Shown: piece after piece, positions 23,904-36,449 of the stretch
How the letters are laid out: each line of letters starts with the position of its first letter
Position numbering within the stretch: position 1 is the stretch's first letter
Assembly: GCA_012932865.1 (NCBI GenBank)
Contig: SAXG01000006.1
Span: 186,001-250,000 of the forward strand
From: Amylostereum areolatum
Taxonomy: Eukaryota > Basidiomycota > Agaricomycetes > Russulales > Stereaceae
Direction of reading: 5' to 3'
DNA: 64,000 nucleotides
Position numbers and translations under genes: made by a program
Notes under the pieces: model-generated
What the model saw: the letters and a program-made list of their open reading frames with translations, nothing else
What the model was told of the DNA's origin: nothing
Databases searched by the model: none

Positions 23904-25477
23904 TCAGGGGTGGTCCGAGTCCTGATCGTCCCCTCCTTCACCTTGACGCTTCTCCATCTCCACAAGCGCGGCACGCTCCGCCTCCTCGCAAGCTTGCTGC
24001 TCTGCAGCCTCCTGCTGTCGTCGCGCGAGAAGCTCTTGCTTGGCCCGATGATAAAGCGTACCTTCCTTGATCGGTTCGCTTTCGGCCACGGCGTGGGGAA
24101 AGATCTGTCTGGTTCAAAATAAGCATGAACACGAGTCAGAGTCGGCAAGAAGGGGCACACTCGTTCCACCAAGCCAGAAGGTCGACGACTCGATCTTTGA
24201 AGTCTGGGTCGTCCAGCATTTCCATCACCGAGTTGTAGAATCGCTGAGGGGCGGAGATGTTGCAAGTCCGGTTGAAAACGTTCGTAGTCTGCAAAGCAAA
24301 ACGAGTCTGACCCCCACCAATATTCGTCAGAGAAATACACACAGAATCGAAGACATAATTACCAGTGTTGCGATGTAAGCAATCGATGCACGGGTAACCC
24401 GCTGCATTTGGTGCTTCGCCGAGTTGGATCCTCGTTTCGACTTCGGGTCCCCATAGACCGAGCTGGGAGACGTGAATACGTGCTTGAACGCCTGCTCCAA
24501 GAAGGGGGACAACACCGACCGATGTGAGCGACTGCCGACGAACGACATATCAACAAATCTTTACCTTTACCAAGAGAGGACCCCGAAATAATCCAGCCCA
24601 TGTGTCACCAGCAGTCATGACATCTTCGTCGTATACCACCATCGGCCAGTCGTCGCCTTTGGGGTGAAGCTGCGTGCTTTTCAGCTTGGCTTGTGTTCTG
24701 TTGGGCTAGATCTTCAGAATCGGTGAATCGGAGGACGGCAGAACGCACATAGGGTCATCCCAATCGAGGACGGCCGGGCAGAGGAGTCGACCCGTTAAAG
24801 GGTGGTTGAATCCCCGCTCGGTCTTGGAGGTGGGCAGAATTGGTGGGTCTAGTGCGACGCCGAACGGGGTTAGCCATAGCACGATAGCGTTCCTCACGCC
24901 CTTCCCGTCATCGGATCGGGCGCTGTTGATTCCTTTTTGAATCTTCAAGATGGTCAATGCAGACCATCCAGTCGCTGGAAAACACACGAACCTGATCAAC
25001 CGCGTAGTCCAGCTCCATGGCTGACACGTCGTCCTCACCAAAGACCAGCTCCTCGAAGCCCGGCACCATGCGAACGAGTTCGTCGAAAGCTTGCTGCTCC
25101 CGCCGCTCGCTGGATTCGGAGTCAGCGGATGAGGGCACCAGGCGAGAACAGGCCACATACCCCGGAGACAACGCACAAAGTGGCGTCTCCATCAGCTTTG
25201 GAGCACGGACGAGGGCGTTGGTCACCAGCTGGTTGACGGAGCACATGGCAGCGACGGTACGTCCGAAATGGCGACCATGGGAGCCGTATATGTCTTCCCT
25301 AACGCTGGAATACAGCACATATCGCTCAGCCATTGTATACAAACAGGTCAGTGGCACGCACGGTTTTTTCCTAGGTGGTAGCGCCATCGCATCGTCTTCT
25401 CGCCGACGCCGACCCAAGGCGCTGGCTGCCTGTGCAGCACGGGGTAGGGCTGGTTGGATCGCTGGTTGGGTAGCCAT
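23904..25477 (-). CDS. DUF6698-like basidiomycete protein of unknown function
   Basis: The start at 25477 (MATQPAIQPA) precedes a basic stretch with a nuclear-signal look (RRRREDD, PPRKKP). Blocks seen in this fungus-restricted family follow: VPGFEELVFG, KGINSARSDDGKGVRNAIV with WLTP, TERGFNHPLTGRLLCPAVLDWDD, FKHVFTSPSSV, VTRASIAYIATLVRFAL-type sequence, and SAPQRFYNSVMEMLDDPDFK with LLAWWNEQIFP. A charged helical tail rich in Glu, Gln and Arg ends in DSDHP at 23904. Several introns are visible, for example GTTCGT...TGAAG just after the DYAVDQ segment. Family assignment is from recalled sequence pattern; no biochemical role is known to me. Confidence 0.72.
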
Positions 25478-26225
25478 GCTAAATTCCGACGCCGGAGAAG
25501 GCAGAGGCGAAGTCGTGATGTTGAAACGACCAATGTCGCTCCGAAAGAGTGTGAGGAAAGGAAAGGAAAGGAAAGGAAAAGAAAGGGCGAAGACCCACCT
25601 TGGGTGCTGCGACCGAATTTTAAACGAAGTCAATACGCTGAGAATTTTTGGCGAGCTTGACCGCCCCGGGTTCTGGACTGCACCGATCGGGAATCCGATC
25701 CAGGGAAGTACTACTATAATGATGTTCAGTACCAGGATGACCTGTGGAGACAGACACCACCGTGATCGGCGTAACCGATCGGCAGGCTATGGTAGTGGAG
25801 CGTGAGGAGTACTCACATCTCGAGGGCGAGATCCAGGACCGCTCCACCTTGACCGTCGTCTTCGGAGACAGAGGAATCGTAGCCTTAGCGGCGGACGCGG
25901 CGCCGCGACGACGGCGGGGTCTCCGGAATGGTCACGTGATCAGCCACGAACCCGTGCCGCCAGGCGCCAGCGTCACGCCGACTCCGAGTCTCAGTCTCCC
26001 TCACCTCCGCCCGCCGATCGCGATGAAGTTGTTACCTCGGGTATTCACCGCGTTTTTTTAGCACGCCTTTCCTTTTCTCTCCCTCTTCCACCGTGTGGCT
26101 ATCCCGCCTCCCCCTGCGTCTTCCGTCGTCACTCTCCCCTTCTCAACTCTTCGTCCCCGCTCCCATCGAGATTCTCTCCATCACTGTTCTCGTTATCCCT
26201 CTGACCCTCCATCACCCACGTCACC
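25478..26225. promoter_or_regulatory. Divergent intergenic region, DUF6698-like gene to coiled-coil gene
   Basis: This 748-bp region separates two outward-facing genes. A minus-strand stretch at about 25650-25750 encodes a hydrophobic run (ILVLNIIIVVLPWIGFPIG) that could belong to a small membrane protein. No start or complete exon set could be built, so it is not called. Confidence 0.4.
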
Positions 26226-27156
26226 ATGCCCCCTACCGCCACTGAACATCGTCTCACCAAGGCGCTCCGCCACGAGGAGTACGACAACGAGGACCTGAAG
26301 CTCAACATTGAAAACCTCGAGGCCCAACTTTACGACGCGAAGGCGCGACACCGGGTAGCGCTCGAAGCGCGCGACGACGCTATCGACAAGGCCGCCGACG
26401 AGAAAGAACGCCTGAAGGAGACCATCGCCAAGCTCAAGGCCGATGTCCAGACCGCGGTCAACCAGCGCAAGGAGGCGAACCGTTTGTGGCAGGAGACATT
26501 GGAGGACAAGGAGGCGGCCGTTCGTCTCGCCAAGGACAACGATCGCAAGGCCCACACTTTCCGCGACGAAGCCCAGGCGAAGAAAGAAGAGGTTAGGTTG
26601 GTACGGGAGGACCTCGAAAAGGCCCGTGAGGGCATCGTCCGAGCGGAGGAGCAGGCTAGGCTCGCCAACGTTTGTGCTCAGGAGGCGCAGGCTCGCATCG
26701 CGGCTCTGGAGACCCAGCTGGCCACCGTGGCCACCAACGGGGCCAACAACACTAGGTGAGCCGTTTCGTTTCGTTGATTTGGTCTTGAACGCCGTGTTCC
26801 TAATTCGGTCGTCCTTTCACCCCCGAAGGGCCGATCCACCCACCTCGGTAAGCCCCTCCGTTCCGTCCACCGACTGCGCGAAGCCCAAGAAGGAGGAGGA
26901 GGAGGAGGACCCCGCGCTCCTCGCCGAGCTCGAGCGTCTGTTCCGCGTGCTGGAGGAACGGAAGGCTAACGCGCTTCGCATGAAGGAACGTTCTCCCTCC
27001 CCCGACGCTCCCCCGGCTAGCACCGCTGGAAAGAGGCGGAGGAGCCCTGACGACGACCAGGACGACGACGACGACGGCAGCGCGTCGCAGAAGCGCCGGG
27101 TCGAAGGTCAGCGGTACGAGAGTTGGTCTGGAGAGGGCCGGGGGGGTCTGTTGTAG
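26226..27156 (+). CDS. Coiled-coil protein with acidic/basic C-terminus, unknown function
   Basis: Two exons (26226-26755 and 26829-27156, intron 73 bp) give 285 residues. The first roughly 175 residues are an almost uninterrupted charged coiled coil (LKLNIENLEAQLYDAKARH, DEKERLKETIAKLKADVQ, VREDLEKAREGIVRAEEQ). The C-terminal part has an EEEEE run, a second short helix (LLAELERLFRVLEERKANAL), a GKRRRSPDDD patch like a nuclear signal, and an Asp tract. This looks like a dimeric structural or nuclear protein. I do not recognise the family. Confidence 0.75.
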
Positions 27157-27917
27157 CGTGAGGTATACCGACCAGGTGCGGAAGAAATGGGCGGAGGTAT
27201 TCTTGTGCCCTTCACGGGCTTTTTTTGGACTATGCGTACAGCTTGAATTCATTGAGACCGTTCAGCTTTTTGACCGAGTGACCGTGCAAGTACGTCGACC
27301 TGTTTTTAAGGTGGACAGGAAAAAGTCAGTGGGGACATATCAACATGTAGATGGGATCCGGCGCGAGTAGGACGATACCGTTGACCCCGACAATTTTTTT
27401 GAATTCCGCTGTCTTTTCACCAATCACTGGCCTTGAAATGATCAGTCGGGTCACGGGCTCCGAGTCTTATTCAGAAAAATCAACCGCTCAAAAATTTATA
27501 CACTACGCATACACGATGTGGGAGAAGTCCGAGAAACCACCAGTGGACGTCGGGCGATGGTAGGGAACGTCGAGCGATGGTACGGAATATACAAAGGCGG
27601 AGAAGGTTTACATGATGTCGAGCCAGATTTAGGCGAGACAAAGGACGGGGAGTGAAGTATGGATGTAACATGGCGACGAGGTCAACGAAAAGGAACAATT
27701 ATGAACATGAAGGGGGCGGCGAGAATGCGGCACAGCGTGAGGATCATCCGCCCAATAACAAATGTAATAAAGTAGGGGGCCGCACCTCAAGGCCTCATGG
27801 CCAAAGACTCCGAGAACGTTCCTTAACGCTGGCCACAGGGATCAGCTTTTTGGCGACAGTAAAAAGGACGATATCGAAGGAAAACCCACAGCAGATCGAG
27901 TTGTGGAGCACAGTGGA
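27157..27917. other. Convergent intergenic region
   Basis: This 761-bp stretch lies between two convergent genes. It contains the two 3' flanks and no recognised feature. Confidence 0.45.
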
Positions 27918-28743
27918 CTAATCATCGTTCGCCACCTCAGGGCCGTCGTCGAGGTTGACCTTGTCGTCCGGCGAGTCCGGGTCCTTCGCGTCGTCAGGAC
28001 CGGAGACGAGCTCGGCGTTATCGCGCACCAACCAGCTCCATCCGTCCTTGGGAGGGATTATAACGAAGTCCTTGTTCCGCTTTTTGTAATCGTAGGCCAT
28101 GAGCGCCAGCTCCTCTTCAGTGACGATCGCGTCCGATGCTTGGGCGACCTTGGACTCGGGAATGGCGAAAGGGATTAGGGTGTGGAAGAGTTCGTGGGCC
28201 GCATCGTTGAGTCGCTTCATGTTGCGTTCATGCCTCTCCTTCTCCTCTGAGAGCCGAGTTGTGGTATCATTGTATTGCTGCTTGGCAAGATCCAGCGTAA
28301 TTTCCTTCAGTTTCTGCCAGTCATCACCAGCGTTAGTGATCACACCCAGGATGGTGAATGGGAAGCGTACCTTTGGACCAGTGACCGGAATGTTTTGTGC
28401 CGGTGGCCCCGTTGGCGGTCGAGAAATAGAACCGGCAGGCAAGGATAACTTCTTGCCAGTGGGCCCGTCGTGGCGCGCCCTGTGATTTTTGACGCCGGGC
28501 GACGACTGTCAATTGCCGTCATACGCGCATCATTTAGTTATATTTCGAAGGGGACTTACCGTCCTGGATCCGGTGGGGCTGTTGGAGACAGTGGGTGACT
28601 GAGATTGGTCCGGTAAGCGAATCGAACGCAACATCTTCGTGGGCCGTGGGCCGAAGCCCACTCACCTTTGAAAAGGAGCGAGGGAAAGACCGAGACAAGG
28701 GGGCATAGGTGGGGATCGGGGAGGGTCGGGCAACGTCAACCAT
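27918..28743 (-). CDS. Small protein with central coiled coil and acidic tail, unknown function
   Basis: The start at 28743 (MVDVARPSPI) is followed by a Ser/Pro-rich arm spread over short exons (SPTVSNSPTGSRT, then SSPGVKNHRARHDG). After the exon ending in VTGPK, an intron with donor GTACGC leads to KLKEITLDLAKQQYNDTTTR, a coiled coil. The tail carries a conserved-looking FVIIPPKDGWSWLV and a long acidic end (DPDSPDDKVNLDDG) stopping at 27918. Four exons are inferred, with phases that agree. The layout would suit a small adaptor or complex subunit, but no family is recognised. Confidence 0.65.
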
Positions 28744-29259
28744 AACGGTGAAGCAGGAAAGTGTTGACAGAGGGGGAATGGGTGGGTGCAATGTTGCCAG
28801 AATCCGCGTCTGAGGTAGAAAAGGATGTGTGTGGGGCCCGGCGTGAGACACGCCACTGCAAGGGCCACGTGATATCTACTGACTGTTCCCCCAGTGGAGT
28901 GAGTCATTGTTGCCTCAGTGGGATTCAACAGTCTCGACCCCAGGGTCTAGGGTAGTGCCCTTCTCGAAGGTGGTAAAAGAAAGTTGAGGCCTGTTATTGA
29001 CAAAGGTGTGGGGCCGTGCGAGCCTGCTACTGACCCAGCTTTAAGTTTGCATTCACTGGCAGTAATAGAAGCTACAGAACCGCCAGGCTCCTGTCGTCTA
29101 CCAAGGCTAGGTGAGAAAACTCTTCCTCTTCTAGGAAAAGGTGCGTTCCCGCGCACGGTAGTTGAGCCTTCGAAGGGATTCCAAAATAACCCTGGGGAAG
29201 AGCGAGCGGCGGAGGGCGTGTCGTCTCTCTCCCCCCCTTCCATCTCGCCCTCTCCACCA
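28744..29259. promoter_or_regulatory. Divergent intergenic region
   Basis: This 516-bp stretch lies between divergent genes and presumably holds both promoters. An ORF running into the next gene from 28984 starts upstream, but its 5' part has no sign of coding. Confidence 0.4.
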
Positions 29260-31206
29260 ATGGATATCATCATGCAGGCGTACCAGCTGCCCGAGGAGAA
29301 CGTCCCTGAATTTCCGATCGATGGAGACCTCATTAACGGTAAGCTTGCAGTAAATATCATGTTTTTTGAGGACGCCTCACATCTTCGTTTAGCTTTGATC
29401 AGGCAAAACCACAGCGCCTTTGTGTTTGCGGCCGAGTATGACCCTGCCCTCACAATCCATTCGGTACAATACCGGGACAGTAAGTGGGATGTGATGCTCT
29501 GTATCGACACGGCTAACCGGTGGTCCTCTGCCAGCTATGATTCCTCTCGAATTTCGCGAACAAGTAAACATACCCGCCGATGGTATCATGCTGACCAGTA
29601 AGCCCACAATTCAGGCTCATAAACAGTAATGTCTTCGGGACTCTGATATCCCCCATAACGTAGCCCTTCCCTTGGCGGCGCATCGACCATGGGCCCGGCA
29701 CCTCATTGCTGAGATCGACCAATGGCTCCGGCGCATTCAATTCGCCGCCGATGCATCCTACAACGCGGTGATAGGCGATGCGGTCATGGTTTCTGAGACT
29801 GTAAATCTGGTAGGATCGGAGCAGTCCAATCTGGCTCCAGGTATGTTTGTGCCAGTTACATTAGCTTGTCGCCTTGCTGACGTCCTTTTATATCTAGTCA
29901 CTCAATCACATATGATTGAGCTCACCCACCGTATGGCTGCCGTCGTGTCCGCGATGATGGATGAAGAACACGGGCGGCCTTCGTCGCCTGAAGAGACAGC
30001 AGAAGGTTTGTTTTTCCTTCTCTCTCGTGTTCAAAAATCTGACCTAAGAACCTCCATATGCGCCGCAGTGGTTGATTTGAACAGTAACCCCATCCTCATG
30101 GGACTTCAACCTATCTGTTCCACCCGCCTTGTCTGTCTGATCACCGTTGACTACTCAAGCGCATACATGGACCCCAAAAGCTGGCGGTCGGTCGACTTCG
30201 TCGACAAAGCGTTCGCTTCCTTGGGCGATAGCAACTTAATCCCCATCGTCAGCACCAAAAGGCCCAACAATCCCCGTGAGCTTGTGAATCCATACCGTAA
30301 GCCTACCTTCCTTTCCATCTTCTTAGCGTTAAACTTATAAAAATCACTCAAATTAGGCTATTTCTCCGATTTGCGTCTGTCTGGCCAAGACTCGACCTCA
30401 TACGCGCTGGCGTACGCCCAGACGGTGAGCTATTTATTTGACTGTCAGCCCTGTGTTCTGACCAAAGCGCATTGATTTGCAGGTCGTTCTGCAAGCGCAA
30501 GGCGCCCTGAAAGCTGTAGTGGACCAAACGGTCAAGGATGCACTTCAGTACAGCGCCGTTTTCAGCCCAGCTGTTGAACGAACAGACGAAACTATCGTGA
30601 GCCACTTCAAGATTATTATCTCGGAGCTTTCGGAAGCCACACAGATACACTCCGTGATTTTTGAACCTGGACCGGAAGGACGCTCTCAAGCCTTCGCCTC
30701 GCCCACATTTCAACGCGTGTGCAGGGAACTTTTCAAAAAGCACCACGACATTCTTCACCACCTCCGCTTTCTGCTGTGCCAAGTTTCCAACGATGGAGAC
30801 GCTGAGAGGATGACTCGGTTTTTCGGGCCTTACATGGCCACTAGAGTGCGTATTTTCCTACTCTCAAACCTTCGGCTCCACTAAACATCCACCTATAGAT
30901 TGATTATATTATTATTGAGCATGCCAAAGCTCTGGTTTCCTCTCTTCAAGATCCCGCCGTCTTCCCGGCCACAACTCGCCAGGCCCTGGAGAAGATCGGC
31001 GCTCCACACGCCACGGCCCTGAGGTTTCAGTTTTACGAACGACAATGGGCGACATTTTACGAGCTTGGAAGCGCCAAGAGCTTCGCTCACAGTCGACGGG
31101 TTGTTACTTGGTTAAAGGTTCGTGCGTCCATCCACTTCATAGTTGGAGCTTCTTGCTAACTTGTTAGCGATAGAGCGGAATCATGGTTCCACCGGCCTTT
31201 GTGTAA
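29260..31206 (+). CDS. Multi-exon hypothetical protein
   Basis: The start at 29260 (MDIIMQAYQL) is followed by exons with good junctions: 29260-29338, 29393-29479, 29535-29597, then a long exon beginning TLPLAAHRPWARHLIAEIDQ. Later exons carry STRLVCLITVDYSSAYMDPK, VVLQAQGALKAVVDQTVKDA and FQRVCRELFKKHHDILHHLR. A final short exon (SGIMVPPAFV) ends at 31206. The protein is rich in hydrophobic helices without obvious membrane spans. It resembles, in general character, the neighbouring MYND protein's helical body, and the two lie in tandem 476 bp apart, but I cannot show they are paralogs. No catalytic motif or named domain is seen. Confidence 0.6.
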
Positions 31207-31682
31207 ATCGAGTGGACTCGGAGTATGATGCTCAGCAATGGCCCCAGGGGCAGTTATTCCAAGTTGGCGGTGTTGTACTTTTTTGTCTGTGGATGGTGAT
31301 GTAGTATGGTTTCGTTTCGATCTCCGTGTGTAACATGCAATTGATGTGTTCTCTTTCGCTTCAAGTTTCGCTTTCGTTGTGTTTGGAGACGGCACACTGC
31401 CAGGGGCGGCGCGAGCTCCACGAATTGTTAGATGTGCTCATCTTAACAGCTCCACCGGAGCCTGAACAGTGGGACCTCAACCGCCGAGCCCAAATTCCTG
31501 CCGAAAGAAGCGGCAGGAGTCTGTGGGACTCCTTCACCCTTTAGCAACCACAAACTTCAGCTCCACAGCCGGCGGCATGTCTGGTGGCCTGATGGATGCA
31601 GCAGCGGTATGGTCTTCTGGCTGCCAGTGGTTATAAGTACGTCTCACCGTTGTCGCATTTCTCGCCTACCGTTCACTCAAAC
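31207..31682. other. Intergenic region between tandem genes
   Basis: This 476-bp stretch holds the 3' flank of one gene and the promoter of the next. Nothing else is recognised. Confidence 0.4.
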
Positions 31683-33633
31683 ATGTCTTCCCCTGGGTTT
31701 GGCATAGCCATCCGAGTCACCACACCCTCTTCGCACATAACCTCCGCTTCCCTTCCTCCCGTATCCCCAAATGCAGCCGCCTTTGCACAGGCAACCTTTC
31801 AGCCTACCGTTTTTCAGGCGTTCTCTTGCGCCGCCGACCACCTAATCCATGTCATCGCAGGGCACCGGTGGGGGCACGAAGACCCTCTCCTACGAGGTCT
31901 GTCAAACGCCATTGCCATCGCAATGACTGTCCCAGACGAAGCCAAACACCGTCGGGTCTGGTGGGAAGCCGCCATATCGGTGGTGGATCAGTACGTGGCA
32001 TTTTGCTCACATCCATCTTTTGTCCTCGAGCCACCCGTGCGTTACGTCCTATTTCCGTCTGCCATACGTTACCTCTGACCTGCACCTCTAGGAACTCATT
32101 ATAAGCGTTCTTTCCGCTTTCGGTCGCATATGGCGGCAGACCCGAGCATTCATCCTAACTCAGCCGTACGACGCCGCCAACGGTTGGCTGGCGAGGGCGT
32201 TGGTCCACGGGGTCGGGCCTGTGTTTGCCAACATTTGGAACTCACGCCATCTTTTGAAGATGCAACCCGTCTGCGAATTGCCAGGCACCACTGAGCTCCG
32301 CCGTTCGTTATCCCTGAGCTTGTATTCTTTTTCGTTGCTTGTGGATATGAGGTCGGTCATTTCTGGCCTTTTCCCCCTCGGAGTCTAATAATCGTTATTG
32401 GTTTGTACATCAGCGTTGGCGTTGGGTACAAAGGCACAGAAACATTCTGGCGGGATAGCTTCGCAATCGAGGCTGCCATCGCTTGTTGGCATGCGATGCG
32501 CTCTGCACGCGACTGTGACCGTCTACTTGCAATGGAGACCAGTTCACTCTATGATTCATTCCCGCGCAGGCATCCCGGGAATCTCGCATGCCCTTTCGGC
32601 CATCATCCCATCGGATCTCAGCGGTCACCAGTTTATGGATCGCTTGCTTCTAGATTTTGAGACGTCATCCATGGTAGATGGATACCTTCTGGATCTTTCC
32701 ATCATAGCCCTCCAGGCTGTACGGGCTCGTCCAGGCCTGCTGGCTGGTAACCGACAGGCGGCAATGAAGGGGCTCTTCCAGGCTTTCCAGCGACAAAGCC
32801 ATACTGGGTCGTCGGATTGGGGTTGGAACGTTTGGAAGGCAATATCAGGTGTTTTGAGGTAAGTTCAAGTCGTTTATCCTGGTAATGAATAATACTGACT
32901 TTACTTTGATGCAGAGAGACGTATATGGAGGTGGGATACAGGGTTATGCCTGCGTTCACCTCATGCGCCCTCAACCTCGATCGGGAGCTGCCATCTGGCG
33001 CTGACATAGTCACCCACGCTGCGAGGGGTATCATCTATGCGGCAAAATCTCCCCAAGCGGACGTTGGTACGCCCTGTCCCGCTGTAATTCCTGTCATCCT
33101 TGTGTAAACATTGACCTTCTTGAGGTTTGGCCGTTGAGATCGCGACGGATGCCAGCGAGTACATTTACCAGTTGATGGTGGGATATCGGCGTGCAACTAT
33201 GTTCGAAGACCTCCAGTTGTCCCTGAGGCCAATTTGGCGTGCAGCGGATGTCGCACTGAGCACCATGGACCCCATAACCAACATACCGCGTCGAACAAAG
33301 TACAACTACCTTGCATACGTCTGGCGCATCTTAGGCGAGCTTCTGGAGGCTGCGGACGTCCCAACCGAAGACCCGGAGGTTTCATCCATGCCTTCAGCTC
33401 CGACGTCCCCACCGCCTCCAGCTCCGAAGACGTGCCACTGGGGGCGATGCTCTCAGCCTTCGGGCAAGACGCGGCGCTGCCGCGGGTGCGGGGTATTATA
33501 CTGCTCCAAGTTTTGTCAAGCAGGGTACGACGTCCTCGAGCTTCACGCCGGAGTTCAACTTAACGTTCGCGTTCGCAGAGATTGGAAGATGGATGGCCAT
33601 AAAGCGGACTGCAGAAGGCTGAAAGCGCCGTAA
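31683..33633 (+). CDS. MYND-type zinc finger protein
   Basis: The likely start at 31683 (MSSPGFGIAIRV) leads through about six exons of helical sequence to a C-terminal MYND finger. The finger begins CHWGRC, continues with CRGCGVLYCSKFCQ, is interrupted by a 53-bp intron (donor GTACGA), and resumes as DWKMDGHKADCRRL before the stop at 33633. The Cys/His spacing fits a MYND cross-brace binding two zinc ions. MYND fingers are protein-interaction modules that bind proline-containing peptides. Basidiomycetes carry large, mostly uncharacterised sets of helical proteins ending in MYND. The N-terminal body shows nothing catalytic, and there is no SET domain. Confidence 0.8.
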
Positions 33634-34030
33634 GTGTGGATGCCGGCGTGCAACAGCTGAGAGGGATAATGGGATGGTGCTAGGGTGTCTCACGCCTGGA
33701 ATTCTGATATTTTATTCCGTTACTCAGCTTCAAACGCACGACTGGCGGCTTTTACGGCGGTTTCAAGTTTGTCTATGTTTGAGAAATGTGTTACCTAAAT
33801 TTGTTAAATAAAGAAAATGAATTTATTCAGCCGACTTATCTAAATGTGTTGCTTCGCCGGCGGGTTCCCCATCTCTCCCTCCACCAGCGCGGTGTCCCAT
33901 TCCGCCAACCCTTATTTCCCAACCCCTAAGCGCCAGTTCCCGTAACACAACTACAAAAATACTTCAGCCCGTGTCAACGTAAGGTGCGTGTTTTACTGGT
34001 GTGGCATTGGCCGTGCCGCCGCAGTTTCGC
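33634..34030. other. Intergenic region before the transposon-associated block
   Basis: About 400 bp that I searched for a terminal repeat matching the right side of the Plavaka gene. None was found. An A/T-rich patch near 33790-33830 includes a possible polyadenylation signal (AATAAAG) for the MYND gene. Confidence 0.4.
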
Positions 34031-36449
34031 ATGCGCCTGCCGCTTCCTCTGCTGGCTGGCTTTTGGGTTGGAATTGACGGCCAGACGGTCCTCTTCTACA
34101 CCGAGAAGCTTCGCCAGCATGCGAAGTCAGCAATGTGGCGTGACGCAGCCCTTTGCCTCTCGCCTACGCCTCGGCCACACACGAACGCTGACCAGGGTTC
34201 TCAGGAACTCACAGCGAACGGACCCACCGTCACACGCGAAGACCATCGCACACAAAGACCATCAAACGCGAAGTTGATTCAGCAATGGAGCGGAAGGTGC
34301 GTTGTTTTCATCGCGAAGGGGAGGGCTCCGGCGTCGACGAGGTCGCGCACGCCGCGACGCGACGCGACGCGACAATACGATGCGCGAAGTTCATAGTCAC
34401 GTGTGGTCTCCTCGAGGCCCGGAGTCGCTCTTGCGTTGTCCCTCAGCCTCCCTCAGCCTGCCACACGGACTGCGCAGTCTTCCTCTGACATCACCCATTC
34501 AAACCAGACACGTTCTGGGCACATTTTCTCCACGTTCAACCTCGACGCGTTCACGGAAGACCATGACATTGTGCAGGTGGACGTGGACATCGCAGGCCTG
34601 TACGCCGATGCTCTCCTGCAGCAGGAGCGGGGTGAGGCCGAAGACGACGACTCCGGCGGCGAGGAAGGTCGTTTTAACGGCAACAGTGCAAGGTGCGTAC
34701 GCCTGGTCTTGTTTTCCGGGGTTGGCTCTGAACCCGCCGTCGTAGCGGCCACCCACAGGCGAGTAGGCGGCCTGCGAAGGCCAGTGGAGTCCCACCAACA
34801 CGTCCGCGGCGCATGTCGGATCCTGGTAAGCCTCAACCGCTTTAATCTCCCCCGCCCTGGTGCTTATCCTCATGGTAATAGAGGTTGTAGCTGCGCTTGC
34901 GGCCATTGCTGGGCGACCTAACCCCAAAAGCGTTCACAACGGTCCTCCGTGTCAATGCAGCAATCCCGGTGCGCATTCAACGGCTTTCCTGCGTTGTCTC
35001 CCCACTCATCATGTACAGCAGACGATATCCTTGTCGAGGATGCCCCCGGCGATCCTCAGCTCGTCGACGGCGCGCCTTCCTTTCAGCCCACGGAAAGCCA
35101 CAAGGCCAAGCAGGCGAAACGAACAGGCAACTGGCGGAAGCGCAAACGGCAAAACAAAGGCGGCGACGAACTTGAGGGTGGTGTGCATTTCTACAAAATG
35201 CCCCCCCACAGCTTGCTCAGCCGCACGGACCCGGAGACCGTCGAGTCCTTGACGGGTTCGTCCACCTTTGCGGAGCTTCCACGCTCAGCACCGGCCTACA
35301 TTGGCCACCGTGCTCAACCGCTCCCGGAGGGCGTCGAGTACCGGCGGCTCTACGAGCTTGGCGACCTGGAGAAGCAAGGGTACACGCTGAAAACTCATGA
35401 TGCGATGTGCGTAATTCCACCTCGTCAGACTGAGGCGCGTGGGCTCATGTCATCGCCCAAACAGCAAACCGCTCTTCATTGTCGACAAGAACCGCAACAT
35501 CTTGGGCATGGGCCATAGCCTACCGGCTGCGCCGTCTTGGACGACAACCTGTTCGGAAAGTGATAAGGTAATGGGCCTGTCGCTCAATCTAATCAAGGAC
35601 TGGGAGGCTGAAGAGCTTCATCACCGCCGAGGCGACTACTGCTTCCTCACGGCAGGGTTCTCCCATGGAGGCGGGCAGTCGGTAAGCGTGAGCTTCCGTT
35701 GCTTGTTTACTCACTCACCCAAAGGCGATGATCCAGGCGCCGTCGAATTGCACTCAGGGTAACAATCAGCTCAGGGAGGCCGTGGAGCGGGCACTGCTGG
35801 ACAACCCGAACATTCAGAACGCGGGAGGGTTTGGCGATGGTGCGTTCGACATTCAGCAACCTCGCCTTGCCTACGCGTACTGAATTTGTGAACAGCTGGG
35901 CTTGCCACCACTGCCCCCTCCATGTACCAATACTACTACACCACGATGCGCAAGCTAAAGGACCGGTGCAACCATCTCAATTTCCCCTACAAGAAGTCGC
36001 TCTACGCGTGCACGACGTTCAACTTTGGTCCGCAGGCTGTTACATTTGCTCACACGGACTATATGAACCTTGCGAATGGGTTCTGCTCGATTTTAGCTCT
36101 TGGCAACTATGACTACAAGAAAGGCGGCCACCTCGTTCTCCATTCCCTCAAGCTAATCATCGAATTTCCACCCAACACCACCTTCACAGTCATGTCCGCG
36201 TGCTGTGTGCATTCCAACACGGCGATCGCCCCCCATGAATACCGTCGGTCGATCACGCAGTACAGTGCCGGCGGCTTGTTTCGCTGGGTTGAAAACAACT
36301 TCCGACGAAGCAAGAAGGTCACCACGAAGGCGGCGAAGGAGGCTGAGGCCGAGCGTGGGCGCAGGCGTTGGGAGGGGCCGTTGGGCAAGGGGCTATTGTC
36401 TACCGTTGACGGGTTGAAGGCAGACGCCCGTCGTGTTTTCGGTATTTGA
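34031..36449 (+). CDS. TET/JBP-like Fe(II)/2OG dioxygenase, transposon-associated type
   Basis: The C-terminal third has the layout of the fungal TET/JBP-like dioxygenases that accompany DNA transposons. SLYACTTFNFGPQAVTFAH comes first, with the iron-binding HxD in HTDYMN (about 36053). GGHLVLHSLKLIIEFPP follows, then the distal His in CVHSN (about 36208) and an Arg in EYRRSITQYSAGGLFRWVEN. Proteins of this group oxidise 5-methylcytosine, although activity of this copy cannot be read. Upstream exons hold a basic region (GNWRKRKRQNKGG), ELGDLEKQGYTLKTHDA and DYCFLTAGFSHGGGQ. The frame changes between exons as expected for introns, and the stop is at 36449. The 5' end is uncertain: 34031 is the first plausible ATG, and exons before 34500 are weak. 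A Plavaka transposase starts 860 bp downstream on the same strand. Confidence 0.62.
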